Source: Roseivirga sp. 4D4
GTDB lineage: Bacteria > Bacteroidota > Bacteroidia > Cytophagales > Cyclobacteriaceae
Direction: 5' to 3'
DNA: 37,500 nt
Assembly (NCBI RefSeq): GCF_001747095.1
Contig: NZ_MDGP01000001.1
Span: forward strand, 1 to 37,500
The notes beneath the pieces were generated by a model. That model was not told the origin of the DNA. It saw only the letters and a list, made by a program, of their open reading frames with translations, and searched no databases. The position numbers and the translations under genes were made by a program. Of this stretch, positions 1 to 12,300 are shown in pieces; position 1 is the stretch's first letter, and every line of letters starts with the position of its first letter.

Positions 1-336
1 CCAAACTCCAGTAGAAGACACATAGCTTCCTTGAGAAGCATTGGCAGATACGAAGGTATAGCCAGAAGGCAGTTGATCAGTTACCGCTACAGAAGTAGCC
101 GCATCAGGACCATCGTTTCTTAAGGTCACTGTGAAGATGACATCATCACCAGGAACAGGGTTGGCATTGTCCACCACCTTGCTCATGTTCAGGTCAGCAA
201 ACTGCGTATCTACCGTTACAGTAGATGTGTTATTCGCTGTAACAGGGTCACCTTGATCGGCAGTAGTTACACTAGCTGTATTGTCATAGCTACCAGTTGA
301 TAGTACAGTCGCTACAATCTCTAATGTTGCGGTTTG
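1..336 (-). repeat. Near-identical repeat copy 1 (partner 2893-3228)
   Basis: Bases 1-336 match 2893-3228 at an offset of 2892 bp (twice 1446) with 8 mismatches by direct comparison (130, 151, 163, 190, 211, 214, 217, 265), about 97.6% identity. All eight are third codon positions and the 112 encoded residues are identical. Similarity ends sharply at 336/3228. Copy 1 may extend further left, outside the window. Confidence 0.97.
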
Positions 337-3300
337 TGTTGTCGAAACTGAGCCTATTGTCCATACACCAGTATTTTCATCGTACGATCCAAAACCAGTG
401 TTTTTAGATACAAAAGTGTAGCCGTTTGGCAGTTGATCGGATACCGTTACGCCAGTAGCTAAATCGGTTCCGTTGTTGCTCACACGTACCGTGAATGTGA
501 CATTATCGCCAACATTCGGAGCAGGATCACTTACTACTTTCGTTACGACTAGATCGGCAGATTGCGTCACAATCGTAGCAGTGGCGGTGTTGTTACCCGC
601 ATTCGGATCAAATTCATTGACAGCCGTCACAGAAGCGCTGTTTTCATAATCTCCCGATGCTAAAACAGTCGCAACAATTGTTAAAGTCGCGTTAGCATCT
701 TTAGCCAAAGACCCAACATCCCATATACCTGTACCTGCAGTGTAAGTACCTACACTTGGGGTAGAAGATACTAGTGTATATCCGCTTGGTAATTGGTCAG
801 TTACTGTAATTCCTGTGGCAGAACCAGCACTTGGTCCATTATTGGTTAGGGTCACCGTGAAGGTCACGTTCGAGCCAACATTTGGTGCGGTATTGTCAAC
901 TACTTTCTGAATTTCTAAGTCTGCACGAGCTGGCACCACCGTAGCAGCAGCCGAGTCATCAGAGTTATCTGGATCTAGTTGATCTAGAGTAGTTACAGAA
1001 GCTGTATTTCCATAGTCACCAGTTGATAGTACCGTAGCGGTAATGGTTAGGGTAGCAGTAGCGGCATTGTTCAATGCTCCGATAGTCCAAACCCCAGAAC
1101 CGCTGTTGTAAGTACCGGTAGATTCTGTTGCGCTAACGAAAGTATATCCACTAGGCAGTTGATCGGTAATGGTAAGTCCGGTTGCATTGTCAGAACCTGT
1201 ATTTGAAGCAGTGACAGTGAAGACTACATTTTCACCCACATTGGCAGTAGGGTTATCTACTGTTTTGGTGATGTTGATGTCAGAAGTTTGCAGTGTAACT
1301 GTAGCACTTGCTGTGTTATCTGTACCATCAGTATCAAAGACATCAGAAGCAGAAACAGTTGCTGTATTGGTAAAGATTCCAGAAGACTGCACAGTTGCTA
1401 CAATGCTCAATACAGCAGAAGAAGTACTGTTTAGCGTACCCACTGTCCATATGCCAGTCGAAGCAGTATAAGTACCCGCAGTAGGCGTAGCAGACACTAA
1501 AGTATAGCCATCAGGCAGTTGATCAGTAATTTCAATACCCGTAGCCGCATCAGGACCTTGGTTCAATACAGTAACAGTGAATACTACATTACTACCAGGA
1601 GTAGGCGTAGGATTATCTACCGACTTAGTCACGTTAAGGTCAGCAAACTGAGCAGCGACCGTTTCAGTACTGCTGTTATTACCTGCATTAGGATCAGTTT
1701 GATCAGCAGCAGTTATCGAAGCAGTGTTATCATAAGTACCTGTAGCCTTCACCTTAGCGACAATGGATAGGGTAGCAGTACCCGCATTGGCTACAGATCC
1801 TACAGACCAGAGGCCATTGGTGTTGTTGTAGCTACCAAAAGCAGTAGTAGCCGACACAAAGTCATATCCTGAAGGCAATACATCAGTTACCTGAACACCA
1901 GTAGCCGCATCAGGACCAGCATTGCTTACCGAGATGGTGAAAGTGACATTGTCATCCACATTCGGAGTATCGTCACTAGCTACTTTGGTAATAGATAGAT
2001 CAGCAGACTGAGCTACAATACTAGCCGAAGCAGTATTATCACCCGAGTTAGGATCATACACATCGTTACCGGTAACAGTAGCTGTATTGGTGAAGTCACC
2101 AGCAGCAAGTACAGTAGCGGTAATGGTTAAAGTAGCAGTCGCATCTTTAGCTAGTGTACCAACAGCCCAAACCCCTGTTCCAGCAGTATAAGTACCCTGA
2201 CTAGGTGTAGCCGTTCCGAAAGTATATCCAGTAGGTATTTGATCTGTTACCTCAATGCCTGTAGCATCAGCCACATCAGGACCATTGTTGGTCAATGTTA
2301 CAGTAAATGTGATTACATCACCCACATTAGGAGAAGTAGAACTTACTGTTTTATCAAGACTAAGGTCAGCTCTAGGCGCATCTACTGTGGCAGTAGCTGT
2401 ATCATTACCACTCACACCATCCACCTGATCTAAGCTGTTAACACTAGCGGTGTTGTCAAAAACACCATTGGCAAGTACAGTAGCCACAACCTCAAGTGTT
2501 ACTACTCCATCTTTAGGAAGTGTTCCAATGGCCCAGATACCTGTACCACTAGTGAAAGTACCTTGGGTAGAAGTAGAAGACACAAAAGTATATCCACTAG
2601 GCAGTTGATCTAATACCTGAAGGTTAGTAGCAGCGTCACCACCATTGTTAGTAGCGGTCACTGTGAAGGTCACGTTTTCACCCACATTGGCAGTAGCATT
2701 ACTCACCACTTTAGTCAGTGCAATGTCAGCTTGTTGAAGCGTCACTGAAGTACTAGCCGTATTGTCAGCCGTATCAGTATCAAACTGATCAGAAGCAGTG
2801 ATAGTAGCAGTATTGGTAAAGTCACCAGTTGCCAGTACGGTTGCTCTGATAGAAAGTACTGCAGAAGCAGAGTTACCAATAGTACCCACAGTCCAAACTC
2901 CAGTAGAAGACACATAGCTTCCTTGAGAAGCATTGGCAGATACGAAGGTATAGCCAGAAGGCAGTTGATCAGTTACCGCTACAGAAGTAGCCGCATCAGG
3001 ACCATCGTTTCTTAAGGTCACAGTGAAGATGACATCATCACCCGGAACAGGGTTAGCATTGTCCACCACCTTGCTCATGTTGAGGTCAGCAAACTGCGTA
3101 TCCACAGTAACAGTAGATGTGTTATTCGCTGTAACAGGGTCACCTTGATCGGCAGTGGTTACACTAGCTGTATTGTCATAGCTACCAGTTGATAGTACAG
3201 TCGCTACAATCTCTAATGTTGCGGTTTGGTTGGCTGCAATTGATCCAATATTCCAGATGCCTGTTGTATTGTTGTAGCTTCCGAATACCGTATTGTCCGA

Positions 3301-6300
3301 AACATAGGTATAGCCATCAGGCAATTGATCGGTTATTGTTACACCCGTTGCCGGATCAGTTCCCTTATTGTTGAGTCTCAATGTGAAGGTCACATTGTCA
3401 CCCACATTTGGCGTGTCATCAGAGATGGACTTAGTAATTTCTAAATCAGCCGATTGCGCCACAATACTCGCACTTGCCGTATTATCTCCTGTGTTAGGAT
3501 CGAATACATCTGAAGAGGTCACTTGAGCAATGTTGTTGAAATCACCAGCCGCGAGGACTGTAGCAGACATTGTCAAAGTAGCTGTCGCGCCATTGGCAAG
3601 GCTACCTACTGACCAAATACCTGTGGTGTTGCTGTAAGTACCTACGCTTGGTGTGATCGTTCCGACTGCATAGCCGGACGGCAATTTATCAGTTACTTCA
3701 ATACCCGTTGCAGCAGCTGCGCTTGGTCCGTTGTTAGTTAAGGTAACCGTAAAATTCACCACATCGCCCACATTTGGATTGGAGGCATCCACAGTTTTTG
3801 TCAAGGCTAAATCAGCCTGAGGTGGTGCCACTGAAGCTGTTGATTGGTCGTCAGTATTGTCAGGATCTTGCTGATCCAGTGTATTTAAACTGGCAGTATT
3901 GTCATAGTCTCCGGTTGATAGGACAGTGGCTAAAATTTCTAATGTAGTAACTCCAGCGTTGGCCAAAGTACCGATAGTCCAGATGCCTGTTTCGGAAACA
4001 TATGTTCCTTGTGCTGGACTTGCCGAAATGAAGGTATAACCTGAAGGCAATTGATCTTTGATGGAAAGTCCAGTAGCCTGATCGGTACCGCTATTGGTTA
4101 CCGTCACTGTGAAAGTCACATTCTCGCCCACGTTGGCCGAAGGATTGTCAACCACTTTTACAATGTTGATATCCGAACTTTGTAGCGTTACTGCCTGGCT
4201 GGCGGTATTGTTGGCAGTATTCACATCGAACTGATCCGAAGCAGTAACGGTAGCGGTATTATTGAAATCGCCACTTGCCTGAACCATCGCTCTGATGGTT
4301 AAAGTTGCCGTTGCACTGTTAGATAGGCTATTGATTGCCCAAATTCCTGTGCCTTGGGTGTAAGTACCTTGTGAGGCTACAGCACTAACAATACTGTAAC
4401 CACTTGGCAGTTGATCAGTGATCTGGATACCCGTTGCAGCGTTCGGTCCATTATTGGTCAAATTCACGGTGAAAATCACATCGTCACCAGCATTTGGAGT
4501 TGCATTGTCCACTGATTTGGTTAGGGACAAGTCAGCACCTTGTGGTGTTAGCGTAGCAGTGCTAGCATCATTCGTGTTGTCTGGGTCCGCTTGGTCGACA
4601 GCGTTGATTGAAGCCGTATTAGCATAAGTTCCAGTAGATAATACCGTGGCAACCACTTGCAAAGTGGCGGTACCAGAATTGTTCAAATTACCAATGTTCC
4701 AAATGCCTGTTCCAGGAAGGTAAGTGCCTCTGGAAGCCGTATGACTTACATAAGTTAAACCACTTGGTAAAGCATCACTAACAGATAAATTATCCGCACC
4801 ATCAGGGCCTGCATTACTCACTAAAACAGTGAAGGTTACTTGCTCACCGATATTAGGTGAAAGGTTGTCGGCAGACTTAGCAATAGATACATCAGCACTT
4901 TCAATTCTTGAAGAAGCTGTGGCTGTATTATTTCCAGTATTGGTGTCAAATTCGTTTGCAGCAGAAATAGTCGCTGAGTTAGTCAGCGTTCCACTAGACT
5001 TCAGTGTTCCTACAAGTTCTAAGGAAGTAGAAGCACCATTCGCCAGACTACCAACGGTCCATAAGCCAGTGCTACTGACATAGGTTCCTTGGACTGGTGT
5101 TGCGCTTACAAAAGTGTAACCGCTTGGTAGTTGATCCGTCACCTGAATGCCAGAAGCACCATCAGGTCCGTTGTTGGTTACTGTGATGGTGAACGTCACA
5201 TTATCACCCACATTGGCACCAGGAAGATCTACTGTTTTGGTCAATGCTAGATCTGCGTTAGCTGGTGTTACGGTTGACGATGAAGAGTCGTTTGAGTCGT
5301 CTGGATCCAATTGATCTACAGATTGAATACTTGCGGTATTTTCATATACACCTGTAGATAGGACAGTAGCGACAATCGTCAATGTGGCATTTGCTCCATT
5401 GTTGATGGTTCCAGCCGCCCAAACACCAGTACCAGCAGTATAAGTACCCTGACTTGGTGTACTACTTACCAAAGTATAACCAGATGGGAGTTGATCAAGT
5501 ACATTTACATTAGTCGCTGCATCAGGACCCGCATTACTGGCCGTAATGGTGAAGGTTACATTTTCACCCACATTAGCAGCAGTGTTGCTTGCCACTTTGG
5601 TGATGCTGATATCTGATGTCTGAACTGTCACCGTTGCTGATGCAGTATCGTTTGTGTCGTCAGTATCAAAGGTGTCGTTGCCCGTAACCGTTGCTGTGTT
5701 GGTGTAAACTCCAGTTGCATTTACAGTTGCTCTAATGATGAGCGTCTGCGTGCCTCCAGCAGTCACAGTGCCCACTGCCCAGACTCCAGTCGTTGTATTG
5801 TAAGTTCCAGAAGTTCGGGTATCACTCACGAAAGTGTAGCCAGTAGGAAGGAGGTCAGTCACCTCGACATTGAGTGCTGAACTAGCTCCATTGTTGGTGG
5901 CCGAAATCGTAAATTCTACAGTTGATCCAGGTGTTGGAGTAGCATTGTCCACCACTTTGGTAATCGCTATATCAGATAACAACGGAGTTACCGATGCACT
6001 TGCCTGATCGTTGGTGTTGTCAGCGTCTTGTTGATCCAGCGCAATGACACTAGCCGTATTATTATAGCTACCTGTCGCATTAACGGTAGCGCGGATCATC
6101 AAAGTAGCCGTTTGACCACTCGATAGTGTTCCAATATCCCATAAGCCAGTTCCGGCAGTATACTCTCCAAAGTCTTTGGTACGGCTCACGAAAGTGTAAC
6201 CAGATGGAAGTTGATCTTCTACTACAACTCCGGTTGCCACACCAGGGCCATTATTAGTAGCTGTTACGGTGAATTCGACCGTGCCACCAACATTTTGAGA

Positions 6301-9300
6301 AGTGACATCAACGGTCTTCGCAATTTCAATGTCAGTCGACTGCGTGGTGATGTTGACGATAGCCGTATTGTTTCCAAGGTCCGGATCGAAGTTAGCCGAA
6401 GCCGAAATGGTCGCCACATTTGTGAAGCCACCAGCAGCGTTTGCGGTAGCCGTGATTTTCAGTTCAACCGAAGTGCCATTGGCGATATTACCAATACTCC
6501 ATTCCCCAGAATTACTATCATAAGTACCTTGATCAGGTGCTGCACTCACAAACGTAAAACCTGAAGGTATTTGATCGGTAGCTGCTACTCCTGTAGCTAA
6601 GTCTGGTCCGTTGTTGGTTACTATAATAGAGAATTCAACGGTAGCTCCAGTGGCTGCATTTGGTGGTGTAATGGTTTTGGTTACCGCAAGGTCAGAGGTA
6701 AGTGGAGACACATTAATATTGATGGTATCATCTTCTGTAGAGAATAGGGCACCATCAGAAATTCTGAAATTGAACTCGGCAAAATCATTGCCTGAATTTC
6801 CTGAAGGTGGCACATAGGTAAGGTTACCCGATGCGATATCTGTAAAGCTGATCACGTCTTCATCTGCCACAGGATTTCCGTTCAATAACAATTGTCCTCT
6901 CGCTGGAAGCGAAGTCACACGAATATCGGTAGCTGCTGCTGATTCAGGATCGCTATAGTTCGTCTGGAAGTCAGCGGTTGTAAAAATGTACGGAGAGTCT
7001 TGTTTTGCCTCAACTGTCTTACCATCCACAATTGGCGGCTCGTTGACATTTGTCATTTCAACCGTCACGTTAGCGGTGTCCGTTAATCCACCTTCATCGG
7101 TAACTGTTACCACCAAGTCATACTGCGTGATGGTTTCAAAATCAAGGAGTGAACCATTGGCTACGGTGATTTCTCCAGTGTCTTCATCGATGGTAAAAAT
7201 ACCAGCATCATTGCCGCCTGTAATCGCATACTTTAGGGCATCACCCGCATCTGGATCGCTGGCCACTAGGTTGTGAACTGTAGTTCCATTGACTGCATCT
7301 TCGGCAAGACTTACTGTTGCATCATTAGCCACTGGCGGATCATTCACGGGAAGGATTATGATATCAACATCGCCCGTTTCTGTGAACTGACCATCGTTTA
7401 CGGCATAACCGAAATCTCCAGGATCGCTAGTGCCATCATACTGCTCAGGAGAATCATACAATAGTGTAGTCAGCTGCGCGGTAGTCAATACATCGCCTAT
7501 CTCTACATCGGTACCATCGGCCAAGGTGACATTACCTAGGGATGGTAAGGAAGTCACGGTAATCGTGAAGCTATTGCCCGAATCTGTATCGGTTGGTGCT
7601 GGTAATCCTAAAGGAGTATCCTGCACATTTTCGTTCATGGTAATGGTATTGCTCGATACCACCGGAGGAACGTTTCCAATGTTGAAAATGAACGTTCCTG
7701 GAGTCAGGTCTTCCGCACCATCATCATCCACTGCCGCATAAGTAAAGGTAGATGGTCCATTATAATTTCCACTTGGGTCGAATCGTATACCGAGCGCCTG
7801 TGTCGGTGTGATCGATAAACCTTGTGTGATGACAGTTCCGTCAGCCAAAGTGAGTACACCATGACTTGCTGCTGGAATGGTCTTGATAATGATCGCAGTT
7901 ACGGTACCGTCACTATCCTCAGTACTCAAGTTGTCAAGGTCAGTTGGGCCTGCCGAACTTAGGATAGTATTTGCATTGGTAATGTCATTCGACTCTGGTG
8001 GAGAGTTCAGTGTATTGATGGTGAAGGTTGCCGGAGTAGCATCCTCATCGCCATCATTGTCTTTGGCTGCATAGGTAAATGATGTAGTGCCAACAAAGCC
8101 AGTGGTTGGATCGAAAGTCAAACCAGCTGCTTCAGCAGGTGTTAATTCCTGATTTGGAGTTACCGTAGAACCATTAGCCAATTTAAGTACACCTTCGCTA
8201 GTCGGAGGTACTGTTTTGATGATGAAGGCATCCACTGTACCGTCAACATCAGCTCCAGTCAAATCATCAAGTGCGGTTGCTCCAGCATTACTTTGAATAC
8301 CAGCCGTATTTGTAATGTCGTTGGTGGTAGGAGGCGTATTGCTCACAGGTATAGTGAAAGTAGCTGGTGTAGCATCTTCTTCACCCTGATTATCCTTCGC
8401 AGCATAAGTGAAGGAAGCATCACCCGTGAAATTAAGTGCTGGGTCGAATTTTAATCCTGCAGCTTGTGCAGTTGTTAATTCCTGACCCACTGTTACAGGA
8501 GTGCCATCCGCAAGCGTCAGTACTCCAGAAGCAGCGGTTGGTAATGTCTTGATTACAAAAGCGTCTACAGTTCCTTCTGCATCCGATCCTGTCAAATCAT
8601 CAATATCGACACCAGCATCACTACTGAGTATAGTACCCGAGTTAGTAATATCATCCGTGGTAGGAGGGGTGTTACATGCTGAGAATACTGAGGCATTTTG
8701 GAAATCAAAAGTACCTCCATTACTCGTTGGAGTTGTATAGCCAGCAGTACTAGTAACTACTCCTGTGCTAGCATTCACAGTAGTAGCACCTGTACCCAAA
8801 GTACCGTCTTTGTCTGTGTCCGAAAGACCAGCTTCAAGACTGTCGAAACAGCCATCGTTATCTGAGTCCAATTCAGCAGCATCAACTATTCCATCGCCAT
8901 CGGTATCAGCAGATGGAGTCGTTAAGATACCATTGTCAGCCACTGTTTCGAGTGCATCGAATAGACCGTTGGTACCCGACAATGTATTGGCATTGTCAAT
9001 GATACCGTTGTTATCAGCATCGGTCTGTCCATGACCTGCTTCAACCAAATCATAGATCCCATCATTGTCACTATCGAGATCAAGGCTATTTGGAATGCCG
9101 TCTTGGTCAGTATCTAAGTTGCAACCAGGACCACCTGTAACAGTAATTGATAGGTTATCAATTAAGTTACCTATTGCCAGTGAACCACTCGCTGAACTGG
9201 TTGCTTCGAATACGATAAAGGTCTCTGTTTGTCCGTCAGGTACAGTATAAGATCCTGTGTAAGTGCCCCACGCTGTGTTCCCATCTGTCATAGTAGCTTG

Positions 9301-12300
9301 TGAAGCTGCTCCGGCAACTGTACCTCCAATTTTGATTAGCGCAGCATCTGTACCATCAAGACCTCTATGCTGTACTGACCATGTGATGGTTGTACCTGGT
9401 GCAATGAAGACCTGCTGGAAGAGTAATGCACTTTGTGTGGCATTGATTTCGACAAATTGAGAGCCAACTGCAGCATTGATTCCGCCATAGCCATTTCGAG
9501 CTACTTCGATTAGGTTGTCGGAAGCTGTCGTTTGCCATCCGTCAATTGTATTTTCGTTGATTTGACTGTTTGTACCCGTAATGGTAGGGAATTCAAATCC
9601 AGTATTCACTACTGTGAGGCATTCGTCAGAATCAGGAATACCGTCATTATCGTCATCTAAATCAATGCTATCGGCAACACCATCTAGATCGGTGTCTAGT
9701 GCAACATTAACGATGTAGGTTGCTGGAGTACTATCCGTTGCACCATCATTGTCCTTACTTGAGAAAGTGAATGAAACTGGTCCTTGGAAGCCATCCACTG
9801 GATCGAATTTCAATCCGTTGGCTTGGGCTACGGTTAGCTCTTGCCCAGCCGTCACAGGTGTTCCATCCGATAAGGTCAATACGCCTTGTGATGCTGTAGG
9901 TAAGGTGTTGATGATAAAGTTAGTGATGGTGCCATCGGCATCGGTACCTGTCAAATCATCAATGTCAGTTCCTCCAGCCCCAGAAGCAATGGCTGTGGCA
10001 CTTGTAATGTCATCAGTGGTAGGAGGAGTGTTGGAGATATTTATTGTGAAAGTGGCAGGTGAGGCATCTTCTCCACCGTCATCATCTTTTGCCGCATAGG
10101 TAAACGAAGCTGGTCCATTGTATGTGCCGACTGGGTCGAATAACAACCCAGCGGCTTGAGCAGGAGTCAATTCTTGGTTAGCTGTTACTGGCGTACCATC
10201 TGCTAATGTTAATACCCCATGTGCAGGATCGGGCAAGGTCTTGATCACAAAAGCTGCAATCGTACCATCGCTATCTGCACCTGTTAAGTCATCGATTGCC
10301 GAACCTCCAGCATCACTTTGGATGGCGGTGGCAGAAGTTATATCGTCAGTCGTTGGTAGGTCATTAATGTCATTGACATCAATCGTCATGGTATAGTTTG
10401 TACCGATTTGCGTACCAGCGTCTCCAGAATCATCTTTTACTTTAAAGTCAAAGGTTGCGTATCCCACACCGTTTTCATCAGCCACTGGCTGATAAGTGAA
10501 AAGGGTTCTATCAGTGAATTCTGTTTCGTTAGTAATGTCAGATGCCGTTACTTGAACACCATTGTAGAATAGGGTTCCTTTTGCGGGTAGACTCGCAATG
10601 ATTACGGCAGCAAAGCTATCACCATCCTCATCGGCAAAGAAGAAGTCAGTGTTCGCAAAAGTTAAGGTGCCGTCCTCATCCACATTCACCGTTTTGTCCG
10701 CACTTAATGGAGAGCTAACCGGATTATCAAAGTTGAGAATCAAACAGGCGTTAAAGTCTGCTGAGAAAAGTCTTTCAGGTGGGTTCGTACTAGTCTCACC
10801 AGATACACCCATTCGGAATTCTACGACAGCGACATCCTCAAACTTGAGGTGGACCATATTTCTCGCTTCAGTATTATTGATGCCTCCAAGCCCTGTAGTT
10901 CCAGTCGGCCTGTATACAATAAATGGATCTTCAAAAGTCCTCGTGAGACGCGTGTTACTCTCCTGGAATATTTGACCAGTCTTTACACCGATAAATTCTC
11001 TTCGCCCACTACTGGAAGCGTCAATATCAGCGAATGTTGCTCTAAATTCATTCTGGTCAACTTCGGTTGCTGTTCCAGAGGCCACAAAAGTGAATTTGAA
11101 ATCTACATAACCGGTACCATTATTCACGTTTCTGTTGACGACTCTAATACTTGGCTGGAAAGCATTCGCTTCACCAAAATCGGATCTGTCGATTTGCGAT
11201 AAAGTAGCGTTTTCAATATCAACTATTTCAATAAGAGCATCAACACCTGTTGTGGTAGTTGTAAATCTATAGATCGCACCTTCTTGCAAGGCTGTTCCTG
11301 ACTCTAAAGTTGAAGATGTAAAGAACTGTGTCGGAATGGTAGAACATGCAGGCACATTATCAATTCCGATAGTGGTCGTAGTTGTGTTACTAGTTCCTGT
11401 TCCATCTGTAACTGTAGTCGTTACAAAGCGATCGGTAGTGCTGAGCGAACTTGCGGTATTTTTATAAACAATCTGACTTAAGGCCAATGCGTAATCTGCT
11501 TTCGAAGCGGTTCCACTTAGGGTTATAACACCTGTACTTGAATTATAACTACTGGCCGTAATACCTGTAGGTAATGTTCCAAAAGCGCTTAGTGTTTCTG
11601 AGGTGCCATTTGGTCTGTTGGTTAACGTGATCGTTGCGCCAGTCATTTCAACATCATCTAGGTCATTTACTGAAGCGTCAGTATCTGCGATTGGAATAGC
11701 ACTGCCGCCTAAGGAGAAAGTTGTAATATAACCACCGGCTATTGCTGTTGAATTGTCATCCCCATCCAAATCGAGAATAGGAGGGTTACACACTGCGCTT
11801 GTGAATGATAAGTCACCATCAGCATCAAACTCGAAGCTTCTTGTGCCACTTGTGAAAACGCCACCGCTATAAGTAATGCTAAAAGATGTCCTGCTGATAA
11901 TATTGATTTGAACTGCACCTTCTAGGTCAGTAGCGCCTTGGTTTTGAGTTCCTGAGAAACTCAGACTTGTACCATTCAATTGCGCCAGAACATTGGTGTT
12001 TGACTCTAAAGAAAAACCTGCGATTTCACCAGTATTCACCGTTAGTGTTTCGCCCGGTGTTCCTGAGCTTCCGTCTAAGTCTCCCACTAAGAATGCAAAA
12101 CTAACTGCGATAGGAGTGCTTGTACCTGCTTCAAAGAACTCATAGAGTAAGGTGACATCAGATGCGGCATTCAGGTTTAGATTGGCATTATCACCTGAAA
12201 CATTTAAGCCGTGGTTCGTACTTGCATTACTCTGCGCGGTCGATGTGACTTTCATATCCACATTCGTTACGCCTTGTGTACCAATAGAAGTATAGGTGAC

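Larger units (their letters stand above)
1..6699 (-). repeat. DUF11 tandem array: 18 complete units plus a partial, in a four-unit higher-order repeat
   Basis: Each unit begins (A/S)D(I/L)xxxK and contains NVGxxVxFTV, NNGPDx[14 protein letters not shown], GTYxxxTGxW and the TATLxIxATV segment. The DQLPSG landmark (plus-strand agttgatc or variant) falls at 6569, 6209, 5849, 5489, 5129, 4769, 4409, 4049, 3683, 3323, 2963, 2603, 2237, 1877, 1517, 1157, 791, 431 and 71. Spacing is 360 bp, except 366 bp at every fourth step (4049-3683, 2603-2237, 1157-791). The two extra residues always lie just before ATGIxVTDQ in the same unit type. DUF11 repeats form Ig-like stalks in bacterial surface proteins. 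Confidence 0.92.

Noticed and set aside
1..6699. Regular spacing that could suggest a CRISPR array.
   Set aside because: The period is 360 bp, the repeats are fully coding and diverged, and there are no short identical repeats with unique spacers.
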